The position numbers and the translations under genes are program-made. A model generated the notes under the pieces. That model was not told the origin of the DNA. It saw only the letters and a list, made by a program, of their open reading frames with translations, and ran no database searches. Below are positions 1 through 5,991 of a stretch of 9,486 nucleotides of DNA, one piece after another. The stretch's first letter is position 1. Every line of letters begins with the position of its first letter. The DNA comes from Candidatus Atribacter fermentans (lineage in GTDB: Bacteria > Atribacterota > Atribacteria > Atribacterales > Atribacteraceae), in NCBI GenBank assembly GCA_012517485.1, contig JAAYUT010000555.1:1-9486 (forward strand), written 5' to 3'.

Positions 1-60
1 CCTTTACTCACTTATGGTTTTGATTTATTAACCTTTCGTAAAAAACTTATTCTACAATAA
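1..60 (+). CDS. Possible C-terminal tail of a gene cut by the left edge
   Basis: The first reading frame is open from base 1 to a TAA at 58-60 and reads PLLTYGFDLLTFRKKLILQ, a plausible protein tail of 19 codons. The other two forward frames stop earlier or close to the edge. With so few codons this could be chance, and no family can be assigned. After the stop the sequence becomes strongly AT-rich and non-coding up to the next gene. Confidence 0.25.
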   Translation, partial: PLLTYGFDLLTFRKKLILQ

Positions 61-138
61 TGATTAATAATACCCTAACCCGAATTATCAAGATCTTAAA
101 GATAGAATAGAAGCTTATAAAAAGAAAAAAAATAAATT

Positions 139-165
139 TATACTATGTTAAAAAGATGATATACT
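139..165 (+). promoter_or_regulatory. Candidate -10 elements upstream of the Fic gene
   Basis: Two TATACT hexamers (139-144 and 160-165) lie 60-90 bases upstream of the Fic start in an AT-rich stretch with no gene. Neither has a convincing -35 box at normal spacing, so this marks the likely promoter area rather than a defined promoter. Confidence 0.25.
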
Positions 166-225
166 ATTAAACAATATCGATAAATAGTTTAATTACTATG
201 GATAGTATGCAATTGGAGTTAAATA

Positions 226-1368
226 ATGGATATAAAACTCTTTAAAAACTCACCGTCAGGTAAGCTCATTCGAGCAAACGGTGGTTATTGGGCTTTTTTG
301 CCCAATCCTCTCCCACCTCCCATTAATTGGGATGCTGATTTAGTGTCTCTCCTTTCGAAAGCCGACCGAGCCTTAGGAAGTTTATCGGGGTTGGGAGAAA
401 CACTTCCTAATCCTCATCTTCTTATTTATCCTTTCCTAAGAAGAGAAGCGGTACTCTCATCCAAAATTGAAGGGACTCAATCCTCCCTCTCTGACCTTTT
501 CTTATTTGAGGTAACCCAAGTGGAGAAACCACCCGATGTCAGAGAAGTTCAAAATTATGTGCGTGCCTTGGAATATGGACTGAAACGGTTAAATGAATTT
601 CCCTTGAGTCTTCGTTTTATTCGTGAACTTCATGGTATTCTTATGGAAAATGTTCGAGGAAATCATGCTACTCCAGGTGAATTCCGGCAATCTCAGAATT
701 GGATTGGAAGCTTTGGTGCAACCTTAAATGAAGCCACTTTTGTGCCACCACCAGTCCCAGAAATGATGGAGTGTCTTCAAAAATTAGAGAAATTTCTTTA
801 CACTAATAATAATTTACCTCCACTCATCGAAGTAGCAATGGTTCATTACCAGTTTGAGGTTATCCATCCTTTTCTTGATGGAAATGGACGGGTTGGGCGT
901 CTTTTAATCATTTTCCTTTTATGTTCTAGGAATGTCCTCAGTAAGCCCCTTCTCTATTTGAGTGCTTTCTTCGAACAGCATCGTCAGAGATACTATGACC
1001 TTTTATTAAAAGTAAGTGCAAATGGTGCCTGGCGTGATTGGATAGAATTTTTTCTTCAGGCAGTATTAAAACAATCTGAGGATGCAGTGTTGCGCTCCCG
1101 ACAACTTCAGGAGCTACAGCGTCAATATTTCCATATTGGTAGAGAGAAACGTTTTCCACCATCAGCTTTACAACTAATTGATTTTATTTTTATGAAACCA
1201 GTTATCAATACTAAATCTGCACAAGATTTTCTCAATTTATCCTTTCCGGGGACTCAAAAATCGATAAAAATGCTTCTCGAAGCAGGGATTCTCACTGAGA
1301 TTACCGGTCGTCAGCGAGATAGAGCCTATGCAGCAAGAGAAGTTCTTAAAATTTTGGATAAAGAATAA
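226..1368 (+). CDS. Class II Fic family protein (probable AMP-transferase) with C-terminal winged-helix domain
   Basis: Predicted cytoplasmic Fic enzyme of 380 residues. Fic proteins usually transfer AMP from ATP to a hydroxyl side chain of a target protein, and some remove it again. The catalytic motif HPFLDGNGRVGR at residues 214-225 is complete, with catalytic His214, Asp218 for metal, and Arg222 and Arg225 for phosphates. The N-terminal region contains S78-x3-E82-G83, matching the [S/T]xxxE[G/N] inhibitory helix of class II Fic proteins, where the Glu blocks ATP placement, so the enzyme is probably self-restrained. Residues from about 310 to 375 look like a winged helix-turn-helix, the usual third domain of this group, which may bind DNA or mediate self-regulation. 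Length is normal for the family. ATG 226 is chosen because GGAG lies at 215-218, seven bases upstream, and the N-terminus fits. No antitoxin-sized partner gene is adjacent, as expected when the inhibitor is built in. The target is unknown. Confidence 0.93.
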   Translation: MDIKLFKNSPSGKLIRANGGYWAFLPNPLPPPINWDADLVSLLSKADRALGSLSGLGETLPNPHLLIYPFLRREAVLSSKIEGTQSSLSDLFLFEVTQVEKPPDVREVQNYVRALEYGLKRLNEFPLSLRFIRELHGILMENVRGNHATPGEFRQSQNWIGSFGATLNEATFVPPPVPEMMECLQKLEKFLYTNNNLPPLIEVAMVHYQFEVIHPFLDGNGRVGRLLIIFLLCSRNVLSKPLLYLSAFFEQHRQRYYDLLLKVSANGAWRDWIEFFLQAVLKQSEDAVLRSRQLQELQRQYFHIGREKRFPPSALQLIDFIFMKPVINTKSAQDFLNLSFPGTQKSIKMLLEAGILTEITGRQRDRAYAAREVLKILDKE

Positions 1369-1472
1369 CTCCTTCTCGGAACCAAGTCGGGCTTCATCCA
1401 AGAGCAATTCTGGGTGAATGTAAGAGTTACGCTTTTGAATGTGAACCGGTGGGAATCTTACAAAATATTAAA

Positions 1473-1543
1473 GATGAGGTCCTCACGGCTGAAAGACCGA
1501 GGGGGTGAGGGGGAGAAAAAGGAAAAAAAGGCTTAGGATGACG
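1473..1543 (+). repeat. Broken CCT-type hairpin repeat split by a purine-rich block
   Basis: The left arm of the short repeat is recognisable at 1473-1488 (GATGAGGTCCTCACGG) and the right arm at about 1532-1543 (TTAGGATGACGG). In intact units these arms are about 20 bases apart; here they are separated by a G- and A-rich tract (about 1499-1531). That tract also starts the long repeat copy, so the unit seems to have been interrupted or assembled from two sources. Confidence 0.5.
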
Positions 1544-1621
1544 GCATTATTTAAAATTTTTAAGGGGTTCGATTTATCATACCCGCTAATTGATTTGCAA
1601 CGGAAAAAAAATCAACCGGAT

Positions 1622-1660
1622 GAGATTGCCACGTCGCATAAGACGCTCCTCGCAATGACG
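1622..1660 (+). repeat. Short hairpin repeat, TGC type, shortened
   Basis: Left arm GAGATTGCCACG and right arm GCAATGACG enclose a small stem CGTC (1632-1635) / GACG (1642-1645) with loop GCATAA. The outer arms pair as ATTGC (1625-1629) with GCAAT (1652-1656). At 39 bases it is 12 shorter than the corresponding unit at 7371-7421. Confidence 0.8.
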
Positions 1661-1672
1661 GAGTGGGTTGAT

Positions 1673-1723
1673 GAGATTGCCACGTCGTCTAACCAAAAGA
1701 CGGTTAGCCTCCTTGCAATGACG
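1673..1723 (+). repeat. Short hairpin repeat, TGC type
   Basis: This unit has the same arms as the previous one (GAGATTGCCACG and GCAATGACG), with an internal CTAACC / GGTTAG stem around the loop AAAAGAC. It follows the previous unit after a 12-base spacer (GAGTGGGTTGAT), and the pair with its spacer is repeated in the downstream composite copy. A decayed third left arm (GAGACCCTTGCGG) begins at about 1736. Confidence 0.82.
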
Positions 1724-1920
1724 GATTGGATTAATGAGACCCTTGCGGACAAAAGGACCAAAGGGGGAGGGGCACGGGAGGCGACTTTTGGTTCCTTCTC
1801 CCTTGATGGGAGAAGATGAGGATTCGAGAGGTGCTTTCTTCAATTGTTTTCTGAAGCTCAATATCCTGCTTGATTTCTTTTTTTGATTCGGTACAATTAT
1901 TAAAAGAACATACTTATTAA

Positions 1921-2037
1921 AATTTCTCTATTTTTAAGACCAAAAATAAATATTTTGCCAAGAATTTAAAAGCTCTAAAATCCAGAGGAATAATTCCACA
2001 AGAAATTGAGCAAATCTTCTTAAACCTTCTGAAATGA
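1921..2037 (+). pseudogene. Probable relic of the 3' end of an unidentified gene
   Basis: A frame open from the stop at 1918-1920 to TGA 2035-2037 has no start codon, but its last half reads like a real protein end (FAKNLKALKSRGIIPQEIEQ, then IFLNLLK). It is followed 14 bases later by a terminator-like hairpin, the arrangement expected at a true gene end. The simplest reading is a gene whose front was deleted or replaced, perhaps when the repeats just upstream arrived. I cannot name the family, and chance cannot be excluded for 38 codons. Confidence 0.35.
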
Positions 2038-2051
2038 CTATATCAATGAAC

Positions 2052-2088
2052 TTTGCAGAATTCTCTGCAAAATTTTCTTTTCCCTTTT
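2052..2088 (+). terminator. Rho-independent terminator-like hairpin
   Basis: Perfect 8-bp arms TTTGCAGA (2052-2059) and TCTGCAAA (2064-2071) enclose a four-base loop ATTC, followed directly by the pyrimidine tract ATTTTCTTTTCCCTTTT (2072-2088). This fits an intrinsic terminator for transcription from the left. It lies directly before the candidate operon promoter, so it would also insulate the operon. The symmetry could instead be an operator. Confidence 0.55.
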
Positions 2089-2117
2089 GACATATGAATG
2101 AGGGTGTCGTTTATTCT
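2087..2117 (+). promoter_or_regulatory. Candidate sigma-70-type promoter of the transporter operon
   Basis: A perfect TTGACA stands at 2087-2092. Possible -10 boxes are TTTATT at 2110-2115 (17-base spacer) and TATTCT at 2112-2117 (19-base spacer), each four of six to consensus. If used, the leader would be roughly 315 bases and would include both hairpin repeats at 2219-2317. A weaker alternative is TTGTGG (2377-2382) with TATTTT (2401-2406), which would give a short leader. Confidence 0.4.
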
Positions 2118-2119
2118 TT

Positions 2120-2131
2120 ACTCAATTGAGT
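2120..2131. promoter_or_regulatory. 12-bp perfect palindrome, candidate operator
   Basis: ACTCAATTGAGT is exactly symmetrical and sits just downstream of the candidate -10 box, about where transcription would begin. A repressor bound here would block the operon. No regulator gene is present in the window, so the protein, if any, is encoded elsewhere. Confidence 0.35.
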
Positions 2132-2218
2132 TTGCACTAAATATGGTTTCAATGTTAATAATATGGACATGGAAACTTGAAAAGACCAAAGGCAGATAGG
2201 GAGAGGAAAGTAAAAAGA

Positions 2219-2259
2219 GAGATCCTCACGCCCTCAAAAAGCGAGGGATCAGGATGACG
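2219..2259 (+). repeat. Short hairpin repeat, CCT type
   Basis: Left arm GAGATCCTCACG (2219-2230), stem CCCTC (2231-2235) / GAGGG (2243-2247), and right arm AGGATGACG (2251-2259). The outer arms pair as ATCCT with AGGAT. The unit is 41 bases long, and a nearly identical one lies beyond the operon at 7078-7118. Confidence 0.85.
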
Positions 2260-2277
2260 CTTGTAGCGGTATCAGAT

Positions 2278-2317
2278 GAGATTCTCACGGATTCGTTTTA
2301 CGAATCTTCAGAGTGAC
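2278..2317 (+). repeat. Short hairpin repeat, TCT type
   Basis: Left arm GAGATTCTCACG (2278-2289), stem GATTCG (2290-2295) / CGAATC (2301-2306) with loop TTTTA, and right arm AGAGTGAC (2310-2317). The outer arms pair as ATTCT with AGAGT, including one G-T wobble. It lies 18 bases after the previous unit. The changed triplet is matched on the opposite arm. Confidence 0.8.
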
Positions 2318-2337
2318 AAACTGAAAGGCAAAAAATT

Positions 2338-2355
2338 ATGAAAAAAAGGAGGTGA
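2338..2355 (+). promoter_or_regulatory. Orphan perfect Shine-Dalgarno at the end of a five-codon frame in the operon leader
   Basis: AAGGAGGTGA (2346-2355) is an ideal match to the 16S rRNA 3' end, yet no ATG, GTG or TTG follows at usable distance. It forms the end of a mini-frame, ATG (2338) to TGA (2353-2355), reading MKKRR, with AAAGG (2324-2328) in front. It may be a ribosome standby or pausing site in the leader, a leader peptide, or a remnant of a lost gene start. Confidence 0.35.
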
Positions 2356-2356
2356 G

Positions 2357-2406
2357 AAAATAGTACTTTAAATATTTTGTGGAATTTAAGCTTAAGTCAC
2401 TATTTT
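2357..2406 (+). promoter_or_regulatory. Long inverted repeat in the leader of the binding-protein gene
   Basis: AAAATAGT (2357-2364) is exactly complementary to ACTATTTT (2399-2406). Further pairing continues inward (ACTT with AAGT, TAAAT with ATTTA) past small bulges, and the right half contains the 10-bp palindrome TTAAGCTTAA (2386-2395). In RNA this would be an AU-rich hairpin lying between the orphan Shine-Dalgarno and the real one at 2423-2430. It could stabilise the transcript or tune translation. Confidence 0.4.
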
Positions 2407-2437
2407 GAGAGATAATCACAATAGGAGGGGTTGGTAA

Positions 2438-3439
2438 ATGAAAAAAATACTTTTGGTGTTTCTTATCGTAAGTTTGCTCCTTCTTGGCTTCGTGTTCAAT
2501 GGAATAGGAATGGCAGAAGAACAGCTCGTTTTCGCCACCGTCGTGAAATCGGTAGCTTTTAACTGGTTTATGCGAATGGAAGAGGGTATCCTTAAGTTTG
2601 GTAAGGATTATAACGTTAAGGCTTTTATGGAAGGCCCTTCAGTCGCAGACTCAGCCCAGCAGGTGGCTATTATTGAAAACCTCATTGCCCAGAAAGTTGA
2701 TGCCATCATTAACGTACCTTACGGAGTGGAAGAGCATGAACCAGTTCAGAAAAAAGCAATGGATGCAGGGATCGTGGTTGTGACTCATGAAGCCTCTTTT
2801 GTAAAGAATGCCAACTATGACCTTGAAGCGTTTGATAACAAATCTTACGGAGAGGAAATGTTACGAGAATTAGCCACTCGGATGGGAGAAAAAGGGAAAT
2901 ATGTTCAATTTGTAGGTTCTTTAACCAATGCATCCCATAATGAATGGCAAGATGCTGCCTTAGCGTATCAAAAAGAACATTACCCCAATATGGAAAGCAT
3001 TGGAAAGTATGAAAGCAAGGAAGACCAAGAAATTGTTTATAATACCGTTAAGGACCTTCTTAAGGTTCATCCTGACCTTAAGGGAGTTACCGGGTCCTCA
3101 GCTTTAGATGTTGTCGGAGCGGGAAGAGCGATTGAGGAAATGGGTTTATCAGAAGAAATTGCAGTGGTTGGCACCAGTATCCCCTCTTACGCGGGCGAGC
3201 TTTTAAAAACTGGAGCAGTAGACCTTGCCATGTGCTGGGATCCGGCAACCGCTGGAGCGGCAGCCAATGTTGTGGCGTATAAAGTTATAAAGGGAGAAAA
3301 GATCGAAGATGGAGTAGATCTTGGTGTTCCTGGGTATGAGTCGGTAAGGATTGTTAAAAACGAAAATGGAGTGGACGTGATATACGGAAAAGGCTGGATC
3401 AAACTCGATGCATCTAACATGGATCAATATCCATTTTAA
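2438..3439 (+). CDS. Periplasmic sugar-binding protein of a CUT2 ABC transporter
   Basis: Captures the substrate outside the inner membrane and delivers it to the two permeases encoded downstream. The 333-residue protein starts with a signal peptide (positively charged MKK, hydrophobic 4-22, probable cleavage after GMA at about residue 26). There is no lipobox cysteine, so the mature form should be soluble in a periplasm. The rest fits the Peripla_BP_4 type I fold: EGPSVADSAQQVAIIENLIA at 65-84 followed by KVDAIINVPY at 86-95, AMDAGIVVVTHEAS at 107-120, a middle segment with GKYVQFVG at 153-160, LKVHPDLKGVTGSSALD at 208-224, and AMCWDPATAG at 264-273. The pattern resembles the rhamnose/LsrB-like branch, but the ligand cannot be read from this. 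ATG 2438 is supported by AGGAGGGG at 2423-2430, seven bases upstream. It is the first gene of the operon, with the strongest ribosome binding site. Confidence 0.92.
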   Translation: MKKILLVFLIVSLLLLGFVFNGIGMAEEQLVFATVVKSVAFNWFMRMEEGILKFGKDYNVKAFMEGPSVADSAQQVAIIENLIAQKVDAIINVPYGVEEHEPVQKKAMDAGIVVVTHEASFVKNANYDLEAFDNKSYGEEMLRELATRMGEKGKYVQFVGSLTNASHNEWQDAALAYQKEHYPNMESIGKYESKEDQEIVYNTVKDLLKVHPDLKGVTGSSALDVVGAGRAIEEMGLSEEIAVVGTSIPSYAGELLKTGAVDLAMCWDPATAGAAANVVAYKVIKGEKIEDGVDLGVPGYESVRIVKNENGVDVIYGKGWIKLDASNMDQYPF

Positions 3440-3444
3440 AAAGA

Positions 3445-3469
3445 GGGCTGGGCTAGATAAACCCAGCCC
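3445..3469 (+). promoter_or_regulatory. Intercistronic stem-loop after the binding-protein gene
   Basis: GGGCTGGG (3445-3452) pairs perfectly with CCCAGCCC (3462-3469) around a nine-base loop. The stem begins five bases after the binding-protein stop and is followed by A-rich sequence, not a T tract, so it is not a classical terminator. Such hairpins between binding-protein and transporter genes typically protect the upstream message from 3' exonucleases, or partly reduce read-through, giving excess binding protein. That role is inferred here. Confidence 0.75.
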
Positions 3470-3483
3470 AAAAGTATCTCAAC

Positions 3484-4980
3484 ATGGGTGAAGAACTCCT
3501 TCAGATCGAACATGTAAGCAAGCGCTTCTCGGGAGTCCAAGCTCTTTCTGATGTAAGCTTTAAGATAGAGCGAGGAGAGATATTGGGTCTTGTTGGGGAA
3601 AATGGCTCGGGTAAGTCTACCATGATAAAGATTATTTCCGGGGTATACGAACCCGACAAAGGTGATATCTATATTGGAAAACACCACTACAAGAGACTTA
3701 TCCCTATTACTTCAATCCGTGAAGGTATACAAGTTATTTATCAGGACTTTTTACTTTTTCCCAATCTTTCGGTAGCTGAAAATATTGGTATAAACCGTGT
3801 CATCGCCCAGAGAAAAAATATTATTGATTGGCAAGAGATACGAAAGAGAGCCGAAGAGGCTCTCTTTCGAGTTGGTGTTCATATCCCTTTAGATACTATT
3901 GTTGAAGACCTTTCTACTGCTGATCGGCAAATCGTCGCCATAGCTCGTGCTCTTCTTGAGGAGGCCCGGCTCATAATAATGGATGAACCTACCACCGCTC
4001 TCACCTGGCGAGAAGTCCAACAGCTCTTCCATATTATTAATGGACTCAAAAAACAACACATTTCAATCCTCTTTGTCAGCCATAAACTGAACGAGGTGAA
4101 GGAAGTATCGGATCGCATCATGGTTTTTCGAGATGGGAAAAAGGTTCTTGATCAAGAAGCGAAAGACCTTGATGTCAAGACAATAGAATATTATATGACC
4201 GGAAGGAGTATAAGTGAGGATTTTCGTCCTTTTAGAATACAAGCAGAGAATATACCTCTTTTAGAAGTGAAAAACCTCAGCCTCAATCATTATTTCATTA
4301 ATATTTCTTTTAAATTATGGCATGAAGAGGTTCTTGGTATCACTGGACTTCTCGGTTCGGGAAGAACAGAACTCGCACGATCCCTATTTGGTGAGTTGCA
4401 GACTGATTCAGGAGAGATTTTTATAGATGGTAAAAAGGTTTCCATACAGAATATTCAGGATGCTATTGCTTTGGGGATTGGATATGTACCTGAAGACAGA
4501 GTGAATGAAGGTTTATTTCTCTCCCAACCGATTATTAACAATATTGCAGTTTGTACTCTTGACGATTTGATTAATCGGTTTGGAGTTATTGACTTCAAGA
4601 AAAAAAGAGATTTGTCTCAGGAATGGGCAGAACGTTTAGAGATTAAAGCTGCTTCTTTAACTGACCCAGTTAATAGCCTTTCGGGAGGGAATCAACAACG
4701 AGTGGTTTTAGCGAAATGGCTGGCTAAACATCCCAAAATTCTCATTCTCAATGGTCCAACTGTAGGAGTGGATATTGGATCAAAAGTTTACATTCATGAG
4801 CTTATTTCAAGCCTTGCCCAAAAAGGAATAGGGGTTATTCTCATTTCTGACGACATTCCTGAACTTTTAGCAACTTGTCATCGTATTTTGTTAATGAAGC
4901 AGGGGAAAATAGTGAAGGAGTTTTTAAGAGAAGAGGTTAACGAACAGGAGTTACATCAACATTTGGTGGGTGGAGAGTAA
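3484..4980 (+). CDS. CUT2 sugar ABC transporter ATPase with two fused nucleotide-binding domains
   Basis: Cytoplasmic energy-coupling subunit of 498 residues, the normal size for the RbsA/MglA type. Domain 1 has an intact Walker A GENGSGKST (38-46), Q-loop near 87, a divergent signature LSTADRQ (143-149), Walker B LIIMDEPT with Asp167 and Glu168, and His200. Domain 2 has the degenerate Walker A GLLGSGRTEL typical of the family (288-297, Arg instead of Lys) and a canonical signature LSGGNQQ (399-405). Its Walker B reads ILILNGPTVGVD (419-430), so the expected Asp-Glu pair is Asn423-Gly424. The composite site made from Walker A1 and signature 2 is intact; the other should bind but hardly hydrolyse ATP. 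ATG 3484 fits the usual N-terminus and an in-frame TAG at 3454 limits extension. There is no Shine-Dalgarno in front, only CAAAAGTATCTCAAC, so translation may depend on coupling or on the hairpin upstream. The stop lies three bases before the next gene. Confidence 0.95.
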   Translation: MGEELLQIEHVSKRFSGVQALSDVSFKIERGEILGLVGENGSGKSTMIKIISGVYEPDKGDIYIGKHHYKRLIPITSIREGIQVIYQDFLLFPNLSVAENIGINRVIAQRKNIIDWQEIRKRAEEALFRVGVHIPLDTIVEDLSTADRQIVAIARALLEEARLIIMDEPTTALTWREVQQLFHIINGLKKQHISILFVSHKLNEVKEVSDRIMVFRDGKKVLDQEAKDLDVKTIEYYMTGRSISEDFRPFRIQAENIPLLEVKNLSLNHYFINISFKLWHEEVLGITGLLGSGRTELARSLFGELQTDSGEIFIDGKKVSIQNIQDAIALGIGYVPEDRVNEGLFLSQPIINNIAVCTLDDLINRFGVIDFKKKRDLSQEWAERLEIKAASLTDPVNSLSGGNQQRVVLAKWLAKHPKILILNGPTVGVDIGSKVYIHELISSLAQKGIGVILISDDIPELLATCHRILLMKQGKIVKEFLREEVNEQELHQHLVGGE

Positions 4981-4983
4981 AGC

Positions 4984-5979
4984 ATGAAGGGAGTTTTTCG
5001 CTCGCGGGAATTCATGGTTTTTCTGATTTTAATTTTAATTTCAGTGATCATTGGCATCAAAAACCAATTTTTCTTTTCGGCAGCTACAATATTTGACCTC
5101 ATCCGTGGTTCCATGGTTTTTTGTTTCATGGCTCTCGGAGTCCTTATGATTCTCATTTCTGGTAATATCGATATTTCTTTTGTGGCTATTGCTGCTATGA
5201 CATCATACGCCACTCATATTTTACTGCTTCATTTTCATTATGAGGGAGGGATTTTATCTTATCTTCTAATTGCCACCAGTCTTGGTTTTTCAATTGGTTT
5301 CTTTATGGGAGAAATCTCAAACCGATTTCAACTCCCAGTTTTCTTTGTTTCCCTCGGCTACCAAACGCTATGGTATGGATTCACTCTCTTCTTTCTTGGT
5401 CGAAACATCAACTTTAAGCTTCCCAAGGGACTGGTAGGGTATTATTCCCGGTTCCTCTTCAAGGTAAAGGATCCTATCGCTGGAGAAGCGGGATTACATG
5501 TATCCGTAATTTATCTGGCTGTTTTGGCTCTCTTTATCTACTGGCTTCTTCATTACACTTCTTTTGGACGAGGTCTTTACGCTATAGGTGGAAATAGAGA
5601 GGCCGCAATTCGGGCAGGCTTTAACATAAAACGTATTACTTCTTTTGCTCTGGCTTTTAGTGGTGCACTGTCCGCAATCGCAGGAGTCGTGCAGAATGCC
5701 TATAGCCGTTCCTTTAACCCAGTTCTCTTTATGGGGCAGGATTTGGATGTCATTGCTGCTGTGGTTTTGGGTGGGGCAGCTATTACTGGTGGTCGGGGGT
5801 CGGTTATAGGGGCTATTTTGGGAGTGTTGCTCATTCAAGTACTTAACCGAGGACTAATCTTCATTGGGGTTTCTGCTGAATGGCAAAGAATGGTGACAGG
5901 TCTGGTTCTCATTGTTTTTATTTCTGTTCCTGTTTTAATGGAAAAGAGACGAGTTCATCGAAAAAGCACATTTATCTGA
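4984..5979 (+). CDS. CUT2 sugar ABC transporter permease, first subunit
   Basis: Inner-membrane channel subunit of the BPD_transp_2 family, 331 residues. About eight to ten hydrophobic segments are visible, roughly at 10-25, 42-59, 63-82, 90-108, 115-138, 171-190, 217-237, 256-287 and 302-319. GNIDISFVAIAA at 60-71 corresponds to the family's GGIDLSVG motif. GGNREAAIRAGFNI (202-215) is the cytoplasmic loop that contacts the ATPase, and VLGGAAITGGRGSVIGAILG (261-280) is the conserved C-terminal signature. The gene starts three bases after the ATPase stop, with GGAG at 4972-4975 inside the ATPase coding end, so translation is probably coupled. The second permease follows 12 bases later. It differs clearly from that second subunit, so the pore is expected to be a heterodimer. 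Confidence 0.93.
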   Translation: MKGVFRSREFMVFLILILISVIIGIKNQFFFSAATIFDLIRGSMVFCFMALGVLMILISGNIDISFVAIAAMTSYATHILLLHFHYEGGILSYLLIATSLGFSIGFFMGEISNRFQLPVFFVSLGYQTLWYGFTLFFLGRNINFKLPKGLVGYYSRFLFKVKDPIAGEAGLHVSVIYLAVLALFIYWLLHYTSFGRGLYAIGGNREAAIRAGFNIKRITSFALAFSGALSAIAGVVQNAYSRSFNPVLFMGQDLDVIAAVVLGGAAITGGRGSVIGAILGVLLIQVLNRGLIFIGVSAEWQRMVTGLVLIVFISVPVLMEKRRVHRKSTFI

Positions 5980-5991
5980 GGTGAAAAAAGA

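Larger units (their letters stand above)
1499..1772 (+). repeat. Long composite direct repeat, upstream copy
   Basis: This block of about 274 bases recurs in the same orientation at 7247-7532. It runs from a purine-rich start (GAGGGGGTGAGGGGGAG) through a shared AT-rich middle with the landmarks TTTATCAT, CCCGCTAATTGATTTGCAACGG and ATCAACCGG, then two TGC-type hairpin units, and ends in ACAAAAGGACCAA and a G-rich tail. By eye roughly nine of ten positions match outside one unit, where this copy is shorter by 12 bases. It encodes no credible protein. Confidence 0.88.
1369..2437. other. Gene-poor interval between Fic gene and transporter operon
   Basis: I see no intact gene in these 1069 bases. 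Bases 1369-1472 are unique sequence with an open but startless frame. Bases 1473-1772 are repeat-derived. A 7-bp hairpin (TTCTCCC/GGGAGAA) lies at 1796-1814. Bases 1921-2088 look like the end of a dead gene with its terminator. Bases 2087-2131 hold a candidate promoter and a palindrome, 2219-2317 hold two hairpin repeats, and 2338-2430 form the operon leader. The longest frames through 1505-1861 on both strands are repeat translations, not genes. Confidence 0.8.

Noticed and set aside
1622..1723. CRISPR array
   Set aside because: The units are internally palindromic, vary in length, come in pairs with 12-18-base similar spacers, and recur with the same spacer type at the other site. There are no unique spacers and no cas genes.
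1505..1861. Open frames of 91-104 codons on both strands
   Set aside because: They lie wholly in the composite repeat, overlap each other on opposite strands, and translate the hairpin units into repeated peptides such as RHCEE and RRGNL. No ribosome binding site or domain.
1808..1900. Minus-strand frame reading ESKKEIKQDIELQKTIEES
   Set aside because: Looks coiled-coil-like, but it is short, lacks a start signal, and A-rich DNA often reads this way by chance. It runs straight into repeat sequence.
5494..5838. Minus-strand frame of 114 codons within the first permease gene
   Set aside because: Antisense shadow of a well-supported membrane protein gene, with no ribosome binding site and no family resemblance. 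The same applies to the other frames inside the Fic, binding-protein, ATPase and permease genes.
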